Counted from the stretch's first letter, positions 34,066-42,232 are shown. The stretch is DNA of 46,160 nt from a bacterium (GCA_030649305.1 JAUSFV010000042.1:1-46160); one strand, 5' to 3'. Notes: generated from the sequence alone by a model not told the origin. Translations and numbers: made by a program.

Positions 34066-34765
34066 AAATTAAAGCAAGTGCGAGCGAAACAACGGCAACG
34101 GATGCGGTTTCCGCGCGCAAAACGCGCTGGCCCAAAGAAAGGACCATCCCGCCGTGCTCGCGAACAGCGTTTATTTCTTTTTCGCTATATCCCCCTTCGG
34201 GCCCAACAAAAATATGGATTAGCTTACCTTCAAAAAATCGTTCATTAGGAAGCAATGTGCCGCTCTGATCGCACAGGATAATTGTCTCCCCTCTTCCGAT
34301 GCGGTTAATCGCTTCCGAAAATGAAATAGGGTCTGTTATGCTCGGAATGATATCCTGTCCGCTCTGCTCCACAGCTTCGCGTACGATTTTTTCAGCGCGC
34401 TCCCGATTCAGCCCCTTTTTTATTGAGCGTTCCGAAAGTATGGGGATAAACGTTTTTACGCCAAGCTCCGTGCATTTTTGCAGCACCCATTCAAAGTTGT
34501 TTTTTTTAATCATCGCCTGATACAGGTGTATTTGGAGTATGGGGTCGCGCTTGTTTAAAGAAACTTTTGTAATGTGCCCGAATACGGCCTGCGGAGAAAT
34601 TTTTGCAATACGAAATTCAAAATCTCTGCCTGAACCGTTAAAGAGTATCACACTCTCCCCCGCTTTTAATTTCAATACTGCACTCATTTGGTGCATGAGA
34701 GGTTTTTCGTGGAGAATCAAATTACCGCTTTCGGGTATATCTTGTTGAAGAAAAAATCGATGCAT
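34055..34765 (-). CDS. rsmE: 16S rRNA (uracil-1498-N3)-methyltransferase RsmE
   Basis: Encodes 236 aa, normal length. The PUA-like N-terminal domain begins MHRFFL. The SPOUT domain carries KNNFEWVLQKCTELGV, the knotted cofactor site FVGPEGGYSEKEI and the C-terminal LGQRVLRAETASVAV, all diagnostic of RsmE. It methylates U1498 in the decoding centre. The ATG at 34765 was chosen because the protein then begins with the conserved MHRFF. Confidence 0.94.
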   Translation of the reverse strand: MHRFFLQQDIPESGNLILHEKPLMHQMSAVLKLKAGESVILFNGSGRDFEFRIAKISPQAVFGHITKVSLNKRDPILQIHLYQAMIKKNNFEWVLQKCTELGVKTFIPILSERSIKKGLNRERAEKIVREAVEQSGQDIIPSITDPISFSEAINRIGRGETIILCDQSGTLLPNERFFEGKLIHIFVGPEGGYSEKEINAVREHGGMVLSLGQRVLRAETASVAVVSLALALIFKQ

Positions 34766-34775
34766 ATTTATGATA

Positions 34776-34937
34776 AATTCCAAATAACAAGCACCAAATT
34801 ACAAACAATATCAAATGACCAAAATTCGAATGACCAAAACACGTTTGGCATTTTTCCGCCAGAGGCGGATCCGCCTCTGGCGGAGAATTTAGAAAATTGG
34901 AATTTATTTGTGATTTGGAATTTATAATTTGGGATTT
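34776..34937. repeat. Nested inverted repeat: heptad arms around a perfect 28-nt palindrome
   Basis: Left units AATTCCA, AATAACA, AGCACCA, AATTACA, AACAATA (34776-34810). Right units such as ATTGGAA, GTGATTT, GGAATTT, ATAATTT, GGGATTT (to about 34937). In the middle a GC-rich perfect palindrome (34856-34883, half-site CCGCCAGAGGCGGA) looks like a second element nested in the first. The arms share words with 8422-8569. Confidence 0.8.
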
Positions 34938-34990
34938 CACTATATGGTGGTACTATACCATAAATTCATGGTATTCTAAAAAGTGTCTTA

Positions 34991-35011
34991 CGCCTAACAC
35001 CTCACACCTAA
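34991..35011 (+). repeat. Short heptad array before the 35015 gene
   Basis: Units CGCCTAA, CACCTCA, CACCTAA end 3 nt before the ATG at 35015 and occupy the position of a ribosome-binding site. Similar to the array in the fmt N-terminus (43898). Confidence 0.6.
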
Positions 35012-35014
35012 CGT

Positions 35015-35947
35015 ATGGAACAAAGCATCGTTACCATCATCATTATCGCGGTCGTCTTCATCGTGGCGGCGCAATATCTTCAAACTCAAAACCCCCAATT
35101 CGGCTTTAGCGGCGACGGGCCTCTTGCCACGGGTTCGGGGGATGCCGCAATAAAAAATCCGCAGCCGATTGCGGAGCCCCGCAGTATTATATCCCGCACC
35201 ACTTCGCCCCGCCAGAGTTCGTCATCACAAAATCGCACCACAAGCACGGCTAAAAAAGATATTCAACCAAAACCCGGCTATTCGCCGTATGAAAGTACTA
35301 TCACTATTACCCGAGTACAGAGATCCTCCGACCCGACAAAAGAATATGTTGTTATACGAAACGGAACCTATTTTAACCGTATCGAAGCTACGGTGCTTAT
35401 CAACGGATGGACTGTTGAATCGCGAAAGAGCGGGAGGATTGCTATTCCCGCCGCGGAAGAAATTCCCATGATTGACGCGGGTACGCGGACGATTGTTCTT
35501 CCGCAAGGGGGCGAGGTGACCATTACGAGCGGTCAAACCACGTTTGGCAGAAGTTTTCGGGAAAACGTTTGTACGAGCTATTTCTCACAATTCCATATAT
35601 TTACGCCATCCCTTGCGACGTGTTCCGCGATTCCTTTTAATGCGCAGGATCTTTTGGACGCGGGATATAATTCCGAATGCGTTGATTTTGTAAAACGTAT
35701 TTCCCGCTGTCGTATTCCGACTATCCCCTATGAAAAAGCAGGACGCATCGGCAACGCTTGTATTGATTATGTCACGAACACCTACAGTTACTTGGGCTGT
35801 GTTGCGCGTTTCCGTGATGAAAAAACGTTTTTTAAAAATACGTGGCGTGTGTTTTTAAATCAGCCCTCACATATTTTTGACACCCTGCATGACCGCGTAA
35901 TTCTGCGCGATGACAAAGGATTGATTGTGGATGAGTTTGAATATTAA
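35015..35947 (+). CDS. Membrane-anchored exported protein, possibly lamin-tail-like domain
   Basis: Encodes 310 aa. An N-terminal signal anchor (IVTIIIIAVVFIVAAQYL, residues 5-22) is followed by a Ser/Thr/Pro/Gln-rich linker (to ~90) and a beta-rich domain (EYVVIRNG, LINGWTVESRKSG, IPAAEEIPM, RTIVLPQGGEVTI) with the layout of lamin-tail-like domains in CPR surface proteins. The C-terminal half has eight cysteines in pairs (e.g. NVCTSY, ATCSAI, ECVDF, RCRIP, NACIDY, LGCVAR), suggesting disulfides outside the membrane. That fits the thiol-redox genes downstream (inference). The stop codon lies inside an inverted repeat. Confidence 0.7.
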   Translation: MEQSIVTIIIIAVVFIVAAQYLQTQNPQFGFSGDGPLATGSGDAAIKNPQPIAEPRSIISRTTSPRQSSSSQNRTTSTAKKDIQPKPGYSPYESTITITRVQRSSDPTKEYVVIRNGTYFNRIEATVLINGWTVESRKSGRIAIPAAEEIPMIDAGTRTIVLPQGGEVTITSGQTTFGRSFRENVCTSYFSQFHIFTPSLATCSAIPFNAQDLLDAGYNSECVDFVKRISRCRIPTIPYEKAGRIGNACIDYVTNTYSYLGCVARFRDEKTFFKNTWRVFLNQPSHIFDTLHDRVILRDDKGLIVDEFEY

Positions 35948-36118
35948 GCATTTGTCCGCAAATGTGAGCTTCAAAAAGCGAAGCATGAGCGGGAACAAAT
36001 GCTTAACCCCGCACTCATTTTATGCTTCATCTTCCTATTAAGATAAAGCAAGCCGAAGGCGATTCCGTGAGATGTACTACGAATAAACACGGCTTCCTTC
36101 GAAATGTAGTGCAGGGTT
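35944..36118. repeat. Two adjacent large intergenic hairpins
   Basis: First hairpin: TTAAGCATTTGT (35944-35955) with ACAAATGCTTAA (35995-36006), inner GCTTC/GAAGC. Second: AACCCCGCACT (36005-36015) with AGTGCAGGGTT (36108-36118), containing CGAAGG/CCTTCG and CCGTG/CACGG. They overlap by 2 nt. The second has enough internal pairing to be a structured RNA or a palindromic element. Confidence 0.65.
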
Positions 36119-36131
36119 AACAATTGTGTAT

Positions 36132-36156
36132 AACCCCGCCTTGTTTGCGGGTTTTT
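36132..36156 (+). terminator. Rho-independent terminator
   Basis: AACCCCGC pairs with GCGGGTT (one bulged C), followed by five Ts. It separates the 35015 gene from the thioredoxin-like gene. Confidence 0.7.
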
Positions 36157-36178
36157 GTTACTTTATACTAAAAAAGAC

Positions 36179-36442
36179 ATGAAATCCGTCATTCTTGAAG
36201 AACTCACCTCCCCCGGATGCCATATCTGCAAGGCATTTGAAGAGTTTTGGCATTCCGTTGAAAAGGATTGGCCGAACGTAACGTATAAAAATACGAGCGT
36301 TATCACGCCCGAAGGTCAGGCGCTCGTACAAAAGCATATGATTTTTGCCTCCCCGGGAATTTTCTTAAACGGCGAGCTGTGGGCAACAGGAGGATTTGAC
36401 CGTGACAAATTTTTACAAAGATTAAAAGAATTATCGCAATGA
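36179..36442 (+). CDS. Thioredoxin-like protein
   Basis: Encodes 87 aa. CHIC at residues 13-16 (SPGCHICKAF) is the redox CxxC; the cis-proline region reads ASPGIFLNGE, and a C-terminal helix follows. No signal peptide, so it is cytoplasmic. It is likely a glutaredoxin/thioredoxin-type reductant for the DsbD-like protein downstream. The ATG at 36179 follows a TATACT element 9 nt upstream. It overlaps the DoxX-like gene by 4 nt (ATGA). Confidence 0.8.
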   Translation: MKSVILEELTSPGCHICKAFEEFWHSVEKDWPNVTYKNTSVITPEGQALVQKHMIFASPGIFLNGELWATGGFDRDKFLQRLKELSQ

Positions 36443-36828
36443 ATTATTTACAAAAAATTTCTGCGGAGTGGCCGCTTCGCCTCGGCCTCGGTTTTATGTA
36501 TATATATTCCGGTATTGATCTGATACGTTACCCATCGGGATGGACATGGGCATTGCCGTGGTGGTTTTCAAAAATAGTTTCTTCTTTTATACCGATTGAA
36601 ACCTACTTACGGATACAAGGGGCTGGCGAATTAATATTTGCGGCAATTCTTTTGGCGTGGTTTCTCAACAAAAAAATTGTAGCCGCGGTTGCGCTTATTT
36701 CTGTTTTTGAATTTTTGTTTATTTTATTTTTCTCTCCGCAATTCACTATCACGTTTCGCGACATCGGGCTTCTCGGAGCTGCGGCGTCACTTTTTCTCAT
36801 CGCATTAAAAAATAATGGATCCCGTTAG
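36439..36828 (+). CDS. DoxX-like membrane protein
   Basis: Encodes 129 aa with four predicted helices and the DoxX-like opening RLGLGFMYIYSGIDLIRYP. DoxX/MauE-type proteins partner with thiol-redox enzymes in the membrane. Its stop codon (TAG, 36826-36828) is formed by the left end of a palindromic element (CGTTAG inside CCCGTTAGAAG), so the C-terminus (NNGSR) is partly element-encoded. It is translationally coupled to the thioredoxin-like gene. Confidence 0.75.
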   Translation: MNYLQKISAEWPLRLGLGFMYIYSGIDLIRYPSGWTWALPWWFSKIVSSFIPIETYLRIQGAGELIFAAILLAWFLNKKIVAAVALISVFEFLFILFFSPQFTITFRDIGLLGAAASLFLIALKNNGSR

Positions 36829-36943
36829 AAGCCGCGATCGCTCCTAACGAGATTCCGAAAATAAAATAAAGAAAATCGGAGTTACAAAGGTAATACACGC
36901 AGACCATCATAATATCGTGATCGCGATCTGCTTCTAACGGGAT
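36819..36943 (+). mobile_element. Palindromic element, CCCGTTAGAAG family, intergenic
   Basis: ATCCCGTTAGAAGC (36819-36832) and GCTTCTAACGGGAT (36930-36943) are perfect 14-nt inverted ends; GCGATC-rich inner arms pair too. The left end supplies the stop codon of the DoxX-like gene, and the last two bases are the AT of the next gene's ATG. Confidence 0.8.
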
Positions 36944-39275
36944 GGAACAATCCAGCAAATTTAAAACAACGCTCGCAATCCTGCTTCTTGGTCTTTTTGC
37001 CGTTATCGTCTTCGGATTGATATGGTTTTTCTTTTTGGGTCCGGAAACACCCGTAGGATTCGGGTGGTATTTTTTTAGTTTTGCCGCCGGACTTACCATG
37101 ATCGTTCTTCCCTGCACCCTCCCGCTTGCCTTCGTTATTGTTCCGCTTTCTATGGGCAAGGGTGCCGCAAAGGGGCTTGGTATAGCGCTCGCGTTCGGGC
37201 TTGGTGTAGCGCTCATGTTGAGCGTTTACGGCGTTGTTGCGGCTATCATTGGCGAAGTTGCCATCGGAACGCTCGGGGCGCCACTGGAAGTCGTAAAAAA
37301 TTGGCTTTACTTTGTTGCGGGCGCATTTGCATTCCTCTTCGCCTTGGGAGAACTTGGGCTCGTGCGTTTTCGCATGCCTACTTACAGCGGAGCCGCCCCC
37401 GCGCTCATCCAAAAACAGCAGGATTTTATTAAAGCATTTCTCCTCGGACTTTTTCTTGGCAATGTCGGCGTGGGATGCCCGCATCCGGCAACACCCGTCA
37501 TTTTAACGCGCATTGCGGTATCCGGCGATATTTTCTACGGCTGGCTTCTCTTTTTTACGCACGCAGTCGGCAGAGTGCTCCCCCTTCTCCTGCTCGCCGT
37601 TTTGGGAATTTTGGGCGTGAACGCGCTTTCGTGGCTTATCGCGCGAAAAGACAAAGTGGAGCGTGCGACGGGCTGGGGCATGGTGTTTGTCGCTGGATTC
37701 ATTCTTGTGCTCGGACTTTTTTCGCATGATTGGTGGGTATATTCAGGACAGCACACGCTTCTTGAAGAAATTACGGGCGAGGAAAAATTTTTGGGAATCA
37801 TTATCAACCGATTCAATCTCGCGGGCGTTCCCCACACACACGGTGTTCCGGTCGGGTCCGGCCTTTTTGGCTTGCCGCTCTGGCTCGGCAACTGGGTTTT
37901 GGTAACGCTCTGGGTCATTCCGCTCTGGTGGTATTATCAAACGCTGAAGAAAAAAAATAAAAAATTAAAGACGGCCGGCGAAACCGAAATAACAAAGACG
38001 GAAGACCGCCTGATGCCGTTACGCTTCTGGTTTTTTGCGGCACTCACGCTACTCCTCGCGCAAACATTCATCTACGTTCTCCCTACGCGCTTTCTCATAC
38101 AGGCGGGCGCGATTGGCGGCGGAAATATGATGGAAGATGTACACGGTGAGGATGCGGATATGCATGACGACGTGGCGATGATGCAAAACGGCCACGAAGA
38201 TGATGAACATAGCGCTCTGCAATATCATGAAGAAGCGGATGTTACGGAAGGAGTCGCGGTCAATCTGAACATAACTCCCGTGCCCCTTCGCGCCGAGCAA
38301 GCTCAGCGCCTTGATTTTTTTGTGAATGAAAAGCCGTCACGCACTCCGGTTCCCGCCGAAACTTTGCAGATTGACAATACAAAACTTATGCATGTCATCG
38401 GCCTCCGGAGCGACATGAATGAATTTTTCCATATTCACCCGTCCGTTACCGATACGCCGGGCATATTATCCGTCCCCTATACGTTCGCGAAACCCGGCAT
38501 GTATAAAGTTTGGTCTGAAATAAAAAAAGACGGGGTGGGCCACGTGTTCGGCCATCCGGCAGTTTCGGTTGAGGGTGATGGGGCAGAAGAAGAAAAATTC
38601 GTGTCATTTGTCCGGACTGCGTTTGTGGACGATTATCAGGTACTTCTCAAGATGAGCGATCCGGTTGTAAAAAATCATGAACATGAGTTGCAATTTGATA
38701 TTCACACGGTCGCGGGCGAAGAGGTCGCGGTAGAACCGTATCTTGGTACGGATATGCACCTCACGCTTATTAAAGATGATTGGACACAATTTATTCATAC
38801 TCACCCCGTTAGAAGTTCAGCAATGGGCTTGTCTTTCGGTAGTCAAAAAGGCGAAGCCGACTTACGTCTTAGTCCATCTTCAAATGGAATTCTTTCTCAA
38901 ACTTCTAACGGGGCGCACCCCGAGGGAGACAGCCACGCTGCGGCAGAACGCGCTCCGCAATTCGCGTTGGTGGAACGGGCTTTGGCGCACGGCGGTATTG
39001 AAGATGAGCACGAAGAAATGGCGGACGGTAGCGATGAGGTGATAAATTTTCATGCCGTATTCCCTGAAGCGGGGCTGTATAAGGCATTCGCGCAATTCCG
39101 TCCGCGGGGTACCACGCTTTCCGCTGATGAAGCGCTCACCGTAAGTTTTTGGATTCAGGTTGAAGAAAAAGAACCCTTCGGCGCATCGCGCTGGTGGGCC
39201 CTGCTTTTGGTATCGCTTGCCGCCATGACAGTACTCGGGCTCGGGGTGAGAAAGTTTTTAAGCGTAAAAACTTAA
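36942..39275 (+). CDS. DsbD/CcdA-like membrane protein fused to HxHP-type exported domains
   Basis: Encodes 777 aa. Residues 1-250 form the CcdA/DsbD-type helix bundle with the paired redox cysteines in VLPCTLPLAF (C58) and VGCPHPATP. Further helices follow to ~390. Then comes an extended region with Met/His/Asp-rich sequence (MMEDVHGEDADMHDDV), suggesting metal binding. Two exported modules each contain FxHIHP-like motifs (EFFHIHPS, QFIHTHP), and a final helix anchors the C-terminus. It likely carries electrons or copper across the membrane next to the copper ATPase. Residues 622-659 are a 114-nt palindromic insertion between the HTHP and EGDSH residues. Confidence 0.8.
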   Translation: MEQSSKFKTTLAILLLGLFAVIVFGLIWFFFLGPETPVGFGWYFFSFAAGLTMIVLPCTLPLAFVIVPLSMGKGAAKGLGIALAFGLGVALMLSVYGVVAAIIGEVAIGTLGAPLEVVKNWLYFVAGAFAFLFALGELGLVRFRMPTYSGAAPALIQKQQDFIKAFLLGLFLGNVGVGCPHPATPVILTRIAVSGDIFYGWLLFFTHAVGRVLPLLLLAVLGILGVNALSWLIARKDKVERATGWGMVFVAGFILVLGLFSHDWWVYSGQHTLLEEITGEEKFLGIIINRFNLAGVPHTHGVPVGSGLFGLPLWLGNWVLVTLWVIPLWWYYQTLKKKNKKLKTAGETEITKTEDRLMPLRFWFFAALTLLLAQTFIYVLPTRFLIQAGAIGGGNMMEDVHGEDADMHDDVAMMQNGHEDDEHSALQYHEEADVTEGVAVNLNITPVPLRAEQAQRLDFFVNEKPSRTPVPAETLQIDNTKLMHVIGLRSDMNEFFHIHPSVTDTPGILSVPYTFAKPGMYKVWSEIKKDGVGHVFGHPAVSVEGDGAEEEKFVSFVRTAFVDDYQVLLKMSDPVVKNHEHELQFDIHTVAGEEVAVEPYLGTDMHLTLIKDDWTQFIHTHPVRSSAMGLSFGSQKGEADLRLSPSSNGILSQTSNGAHPEGDSHAAAERAPQFALVERALAHGGIEDEHEEMADGSDEVINFHAVFPEAGLYKAFAQFRPRGTTLSADEALTVSFWIQVEEKEPFGASRWWALLLVSLAAMTVLGLGVRKFLSVKT
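38804..38913 (+). mobile_element. 110-nt palindromic element, copy 2 (inside the DsbD-like gene)
   Basis: Same length and ends as 19386-19495: CCCCGTTAGAAGTT (38804-38817) and AACTTCTAACGGGG (38900-38913), centre GCC/GAC at 38858/38859, and GACTTACGTCTT at the same offset 55. It is flanked by direct repeats CACCCCG (38802 and 38916), 114 nt apart. Read as PVRS...ADLRLS...TSNGA. Confidence 0.87.
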
Positions 39276-39387
39276 AAATTTCTAATGACAAATTGACCTA
39301 ATTTCTAATCAAACCCCAATGCCTAACTGAAAAATTGTGAATTGGGATTTTATTAGGTTAATGAGAAATTAGAAATTAGAAATTTTT
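39276..39387. repeat. Heptad-phased inverted repeat, AATTAGA family (copy 2)
   Basis: The left arm contains AATTTCTAATGACAAATTG and TGACCTAATTTCTAAT. The right arm has GGGATTTTATTAGG and AGAAATTAGAAATTAGAAA. It shares these words with 24469-24581 and, like it, ends directly before a gene without an ATG start. Confidence 0.8.
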
Positions 39388-39825
39388 CTGAACAAGTACC
39401 TCATCCTCATCGCAATCGGGGTTGTTATTCTTGGCGGCGGAGTTTTCTACCGCGTTTTTCTTATTCCCGAATCGTCAAAACCGGTAGTCACGGGAAAAAT
39501 CCGGGAAATTACGGTTATCGCGACAAAAGATACGTGGGCATTTGACCCGGAAGAAATTGAAGTGGAGCGTGGTGATAAAATCATTATGACGGTGATTAAC
39601 GAAGACAGCTACGACCACGGTATTGCGATTGACGCGTTTGGCGTATCACAACGGATGCCCGCCAACGGTACCATCAAGATTGAATTTACGGTAACGCAGG
39701 AGGGCGACTTTCCGTTTTACTGCTCTGTCCCCTGCGGCGAAGGACATGTGGACGGAGTTAAGCGGACGCATTTTGATATGATAGGAAAACTTCATGTAAA
39801 AAGTTTAATTTCGGAAACACAATAA
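39388..39825 (+). CDS. CuA-type cupredoxin, membrane-anchored (start codon unusual)
   Basis: Encodes about 145 aa. The N-terminal helix (YLILIAIGVVILGGGVF, residues 4-20) anchors it; a cupredoxin domain follows. Copper ligands read as H77 (SYDHGI) and C112-x3-C116-x3-H120 (FYCSVPCGEGH) with M131, the CuA pattern of cytochrome oxidase subunit II, but with the Met 11 rather than 3 residues after the His. The frame is open from 39373; it offers CTG (39388) or ATT but no ATG, GTG or TTG before the anchor, and the only GTG (39562) would remove the anchor. It lies 4 nt before the copper ATPase gene. Confidence 0.75.
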   Translation: MNKYLILIAIGVVILGGGVFYRVFLIPESSKPVVTGKIREITVIATKDTWAFDPEEIEVERGDKIIMTVINEDSYDHGIAIDAFGVSQRMPANGTIKIEFTVTQEGDFPFYCSVPCGEGHVDGVKRTHFDMIGKLHVKSLISETQ

Positions 39826-39829
39826 TCGT

Positions 39830-42163
39830 ATGACAAAACTCGTTCTCAAAGTTAAGGGGATGCATTGCGCATCCTGTTCCGTGTTAATTGATAAACTCCT
39901 CGGAAAACAGGAGGGTGTTATTTCTGTTACCACGAATTTCGGCGCGGAAAAAACCGCGGTTGAATTTGACGAGGCAAAAATTTCGCTTATAAAAATCGAC
40001 GAATTTATTCAGAAGCTCGGCTACGACTTGATTCGCCCGGATGAAGCGGGTTCTACTGCCGAGGAGGAAGAAAAAAAAGAGGCGCTCCGCATTACAGAAG
40101 CGAAACGCCGCGTTATCGCGGCATTTGTGCTCGCCGCTCCGATTATTATCTATTACATGCTTATTCACATGTTTAATTTAAAACATGTGCACGCGCTCTA
40201 TGGCATTGACCTCAATTATCTCTACTGGATACTTTCAACGCCGATTCAATTTATCATCGGCTGGCCGTTTTACCGGAATTCCTTCACGGCAATCCGCGTG
40301 GGCTCGGCAAATATGGATGTGTTGGTAGCACTCGGAACCTCCGCCGCGTATTTTTATAGCGCTATCGGATTTTTGTTTTTCAATATTGACCATCCGTTTT
40401 GGGAATCATCCGCCGCTCTGCTTTCGTTCATTCTTCTTGGGCGCTATTTTGAAGTTGTCGCGAAAGGTAGGGCGTCTGCGGCCATCAAAGAACTTCTGAA
40501 ACTTGAAGCGAAAGAAGCGCATGTTTTGAGAAACGGAAGTGAAGTTACCATTCCGATTGACCAGATTCAAAAGGGAGAGACAGTTATAGTGCGCCCGGGT
40601 GAAAAAATTGCGGTTGATGGAATTATCTTGGAAGGAAAAACGCACATTGACGAAAAGGTTGTTACCGGAGAATCATTCCCCGTTGGTAAAACCGTTGGCG
40701 ATGAAGTGATTGGCGCTACCATCAATCAGGAAGGACTTATCAAATTTAAAGCCACGAAAGTCGGCAAAGAAACGCTTCTCTATCAAATTATCCAGATGGT
40801 GGAAGAGGCACAGGCAACGCGCGCCCCGATTCAAAACCTCGTGGATAAAATCAGCGAATATTTTGTGCCTGCCGTTGTGGTCATTTCTATCGTCGTATTT
40901 TCCCTCTGGTATTTTGTGCTGGTACCTGATGACTTTCGTTCTGCCTTGACCAAAATGATTGCGGTACTCGTTATTTCCTGCCCGTGCGCCATGGGACTTG
41001 CGACGCCGATGGCGCTCATTGTCGGCATCGGCAGAGCGGCAAAATTCGGCATTATTTTGAAAGGGGGTGAAGCGCTTGAGAAAGCATACCGCATCACCGC
41101 GATTGCGTTTGATAAAACAGGAACGCTCACCATCGGAAAACCCGTCGTAACGGATTTTGTGAATATCAGCGGCCGCCCCGACGGAGAAATACTTTCTGCG
41201 GTCGGCGCGGTAGAAGTCGGCTCCGAACACCCCTTGGCGCGCGCGATCATAGAAAAAAGCAAAGCATCCGGCATTATACCCGAAGTCAAAGATTTTCAGG
41301 CCGTTGCGGGGCTTGGCGTGCAGGGAAGCGTTTCGGGAAAAAATGTTGTGGTCGGGAACATCGCGTTTATGCAATCGCTCGGCATTGATGTTGGGGCGCA
41401 TGCGTCCGCGGTTGAAACATTGCAAAATCAGGCAAAGACCGTGGTGTATGCTGTCATTGATAAAAAGCTTGTTGCCCTCATCGCCATGGCAGATACTATC
41501 AAGCCCTTTAGCCGTGAAGCCATACAGGAACTCAAAAAAATGGGCAAAGAAATAATTATGATTACGGGTGACAATCCAAAAACCGCCGAGGCAATCGGAC
41601 GCGACCTCGGGATTGACCGTATACTCGCGCAAGTACTCCCTCAAGAAAAAGCGAACGTTATTAAAAAATTACAGGGCGAAGGAAAAAAAGTCGCGATGGT
41701 GGGAGACGGCATCAATGACTCCCCCGCTTTGGCACAGGCCGATATCGGCATTGCCGTCGGTTCAGGAACGGATGTCGCGATACAAACGGGGCAGATTGTT
41801 CTGGTGAAAGATGATTTGCGCGATGTCGTTACCGCTATTCAGCTTTCCGGAAAAACAATCAAAAAGGTCTGGCAGAATCTTTTCTGGGCGTTTTTCTATA
41901 ACGTTGTTGCCATTCCGGTTGCGGGGGGTTTGCATCTTTTTTTCACAACGGAGATTCTTACGACAAAACGTTTTGGCGCGCCTGCCGCATGGGCGTTTGC
42001 TATAAAAACGAAAGGGGCGCTTGGCAATATTTTCTTCAATCTTTCGCAAGCAACGCTTCGCCCTGAAATTGCGGGCTTTGCCATGGCATTCAGTTCGGTA
42101 TCGGTGGTGCTGAATTCCCTGCTTTTGAAAAAATATACGCCACCTATAGAAAAGAAAAATTAA
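39830..42163 (+). CDS. copA: P1B-type copper-transporting ATPase
   Basis: Encodes 777 aa. An N-terminal heavy-metal-associated domain has GMHCASC (10-16). The core shows the TGES phosphatase motif (TGESFPVG), the CPC ion site C384-P385-C386, phosphorylation D428 in DKTGT, HPLARAI of the N-domain and GDGINDSPALAQAD. This is the Cu(+)-exporting subgroup. Near the C-terminus an extra ~30 residues lie between VAGGLHLFF and LRPEIAGFAMAFSSVSV, partly encoded by an inverted repeat at 41991-42063. Part of the copper module with the cupredoxin upstream and the CopZ-like gene downstream. Confidence 0.93.
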   Translation: MTKLVLKVKGMHCASCSVLIDKLLGKQEGVISVTTNFGAEKTAVEFDEAKISLIKIDEFIQKLGYDLIRPDEAGSTAEEEEKKEALRITEAKRRVIAAFVLAAPIIIYYMLIHMFNLKHVHALYGIDLNYLYWILSTPIQFIIGWPFYRNSFTAIRVGSANMDVLVALGTSAAYFYSAIGFLFFNIDHPFWESSAALLSFILLGRYFEVVAKGRASAAIKELLKLEAKEAHVLRNGSEVTIPIDQIQKGETVIVRPGEKIAVDGIILEGKTHIDEKVVTGESFPVGKTVGDEVIGATINQEGLIKFKATKVGKETLLYQIIQMVEEAQATRAPIQNLVDKISEYFVPAVVVISIVVFSLWYFVLVPDDFRSALTKMIAVLVISCPCAMGLATPMALIVGIGRAAKFGIILKGGEALEKAYRITAIAFDKTGTLTIGKPVVTDFVNISGRPDGEILSAVGAVEVGSEHPLARAIIEKSKASGIIPEVKDFQAVAGLGVQGSVSGKNVVVGNIAFMQSLGIDVGAHASAVETLQNQAKTVVYAVIDKKLVALIAMADTIKPFSREAIQELKKMGKEIIMITGDNPKTAEAIGRDLGIDRILAQVLPQEKANVIKKLQGEGKKVAMVGDGINDSPALAQADIGIAVGSGTDVAIQTGQIVLVKDDLRDVVTAIQLSGKTIKKVWQNLFWAFFYNVVAIPVAGGLHLFFTTEILTTKRFGAPAAWAFAIKTKGALGNIFFNLSQATLRPEIAGFAMAFSSVSVVLNSLLLKKYTPPIEKKN
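41991..42063 (+). repeat. Inverted repeat inside copA
   Basis: GGGCG (41991-41995) pairs with CGCCC (42059-42063), and CGAAAG (42009-42014) with CTTTCG (42041-42046). It coincides with residues that have no counterpart in typical copper ATPases. No clear direct repeats were found. Confidence 0.5.
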
Positions 42164-42165
42164 AA

Positions 42166-42225
42166 GCGACTCCAATATACAAATGGCACTCGAATCATTC
42201 GAGTGAATTCAAGTATTAGAGTCGC
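42166..42225. repeat. Inverted repeat between copA and the CopZ-like gene
   Basis: GCGACTC (42166-42172) pairs with GAGTCGC (42219-42225); the core CACTCGAAT-C-ATTCGAGTG (42187-42205) is a perfect 9-bp hairpin. Confidence 0.75.
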
Positions 42226-42232
42226 CCAAAAA

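Noticed and set aside
33651-34268. Forward reading frame across rplU and rsmE
   Set aside because: Antisense to two well-identified genes.
40673-41644. Long reverse reading frame of 323 codons inside copA
   Set aside because: Antisense shadow of a clear P1B ATPase; composition is low-complexity and no motif is seen.
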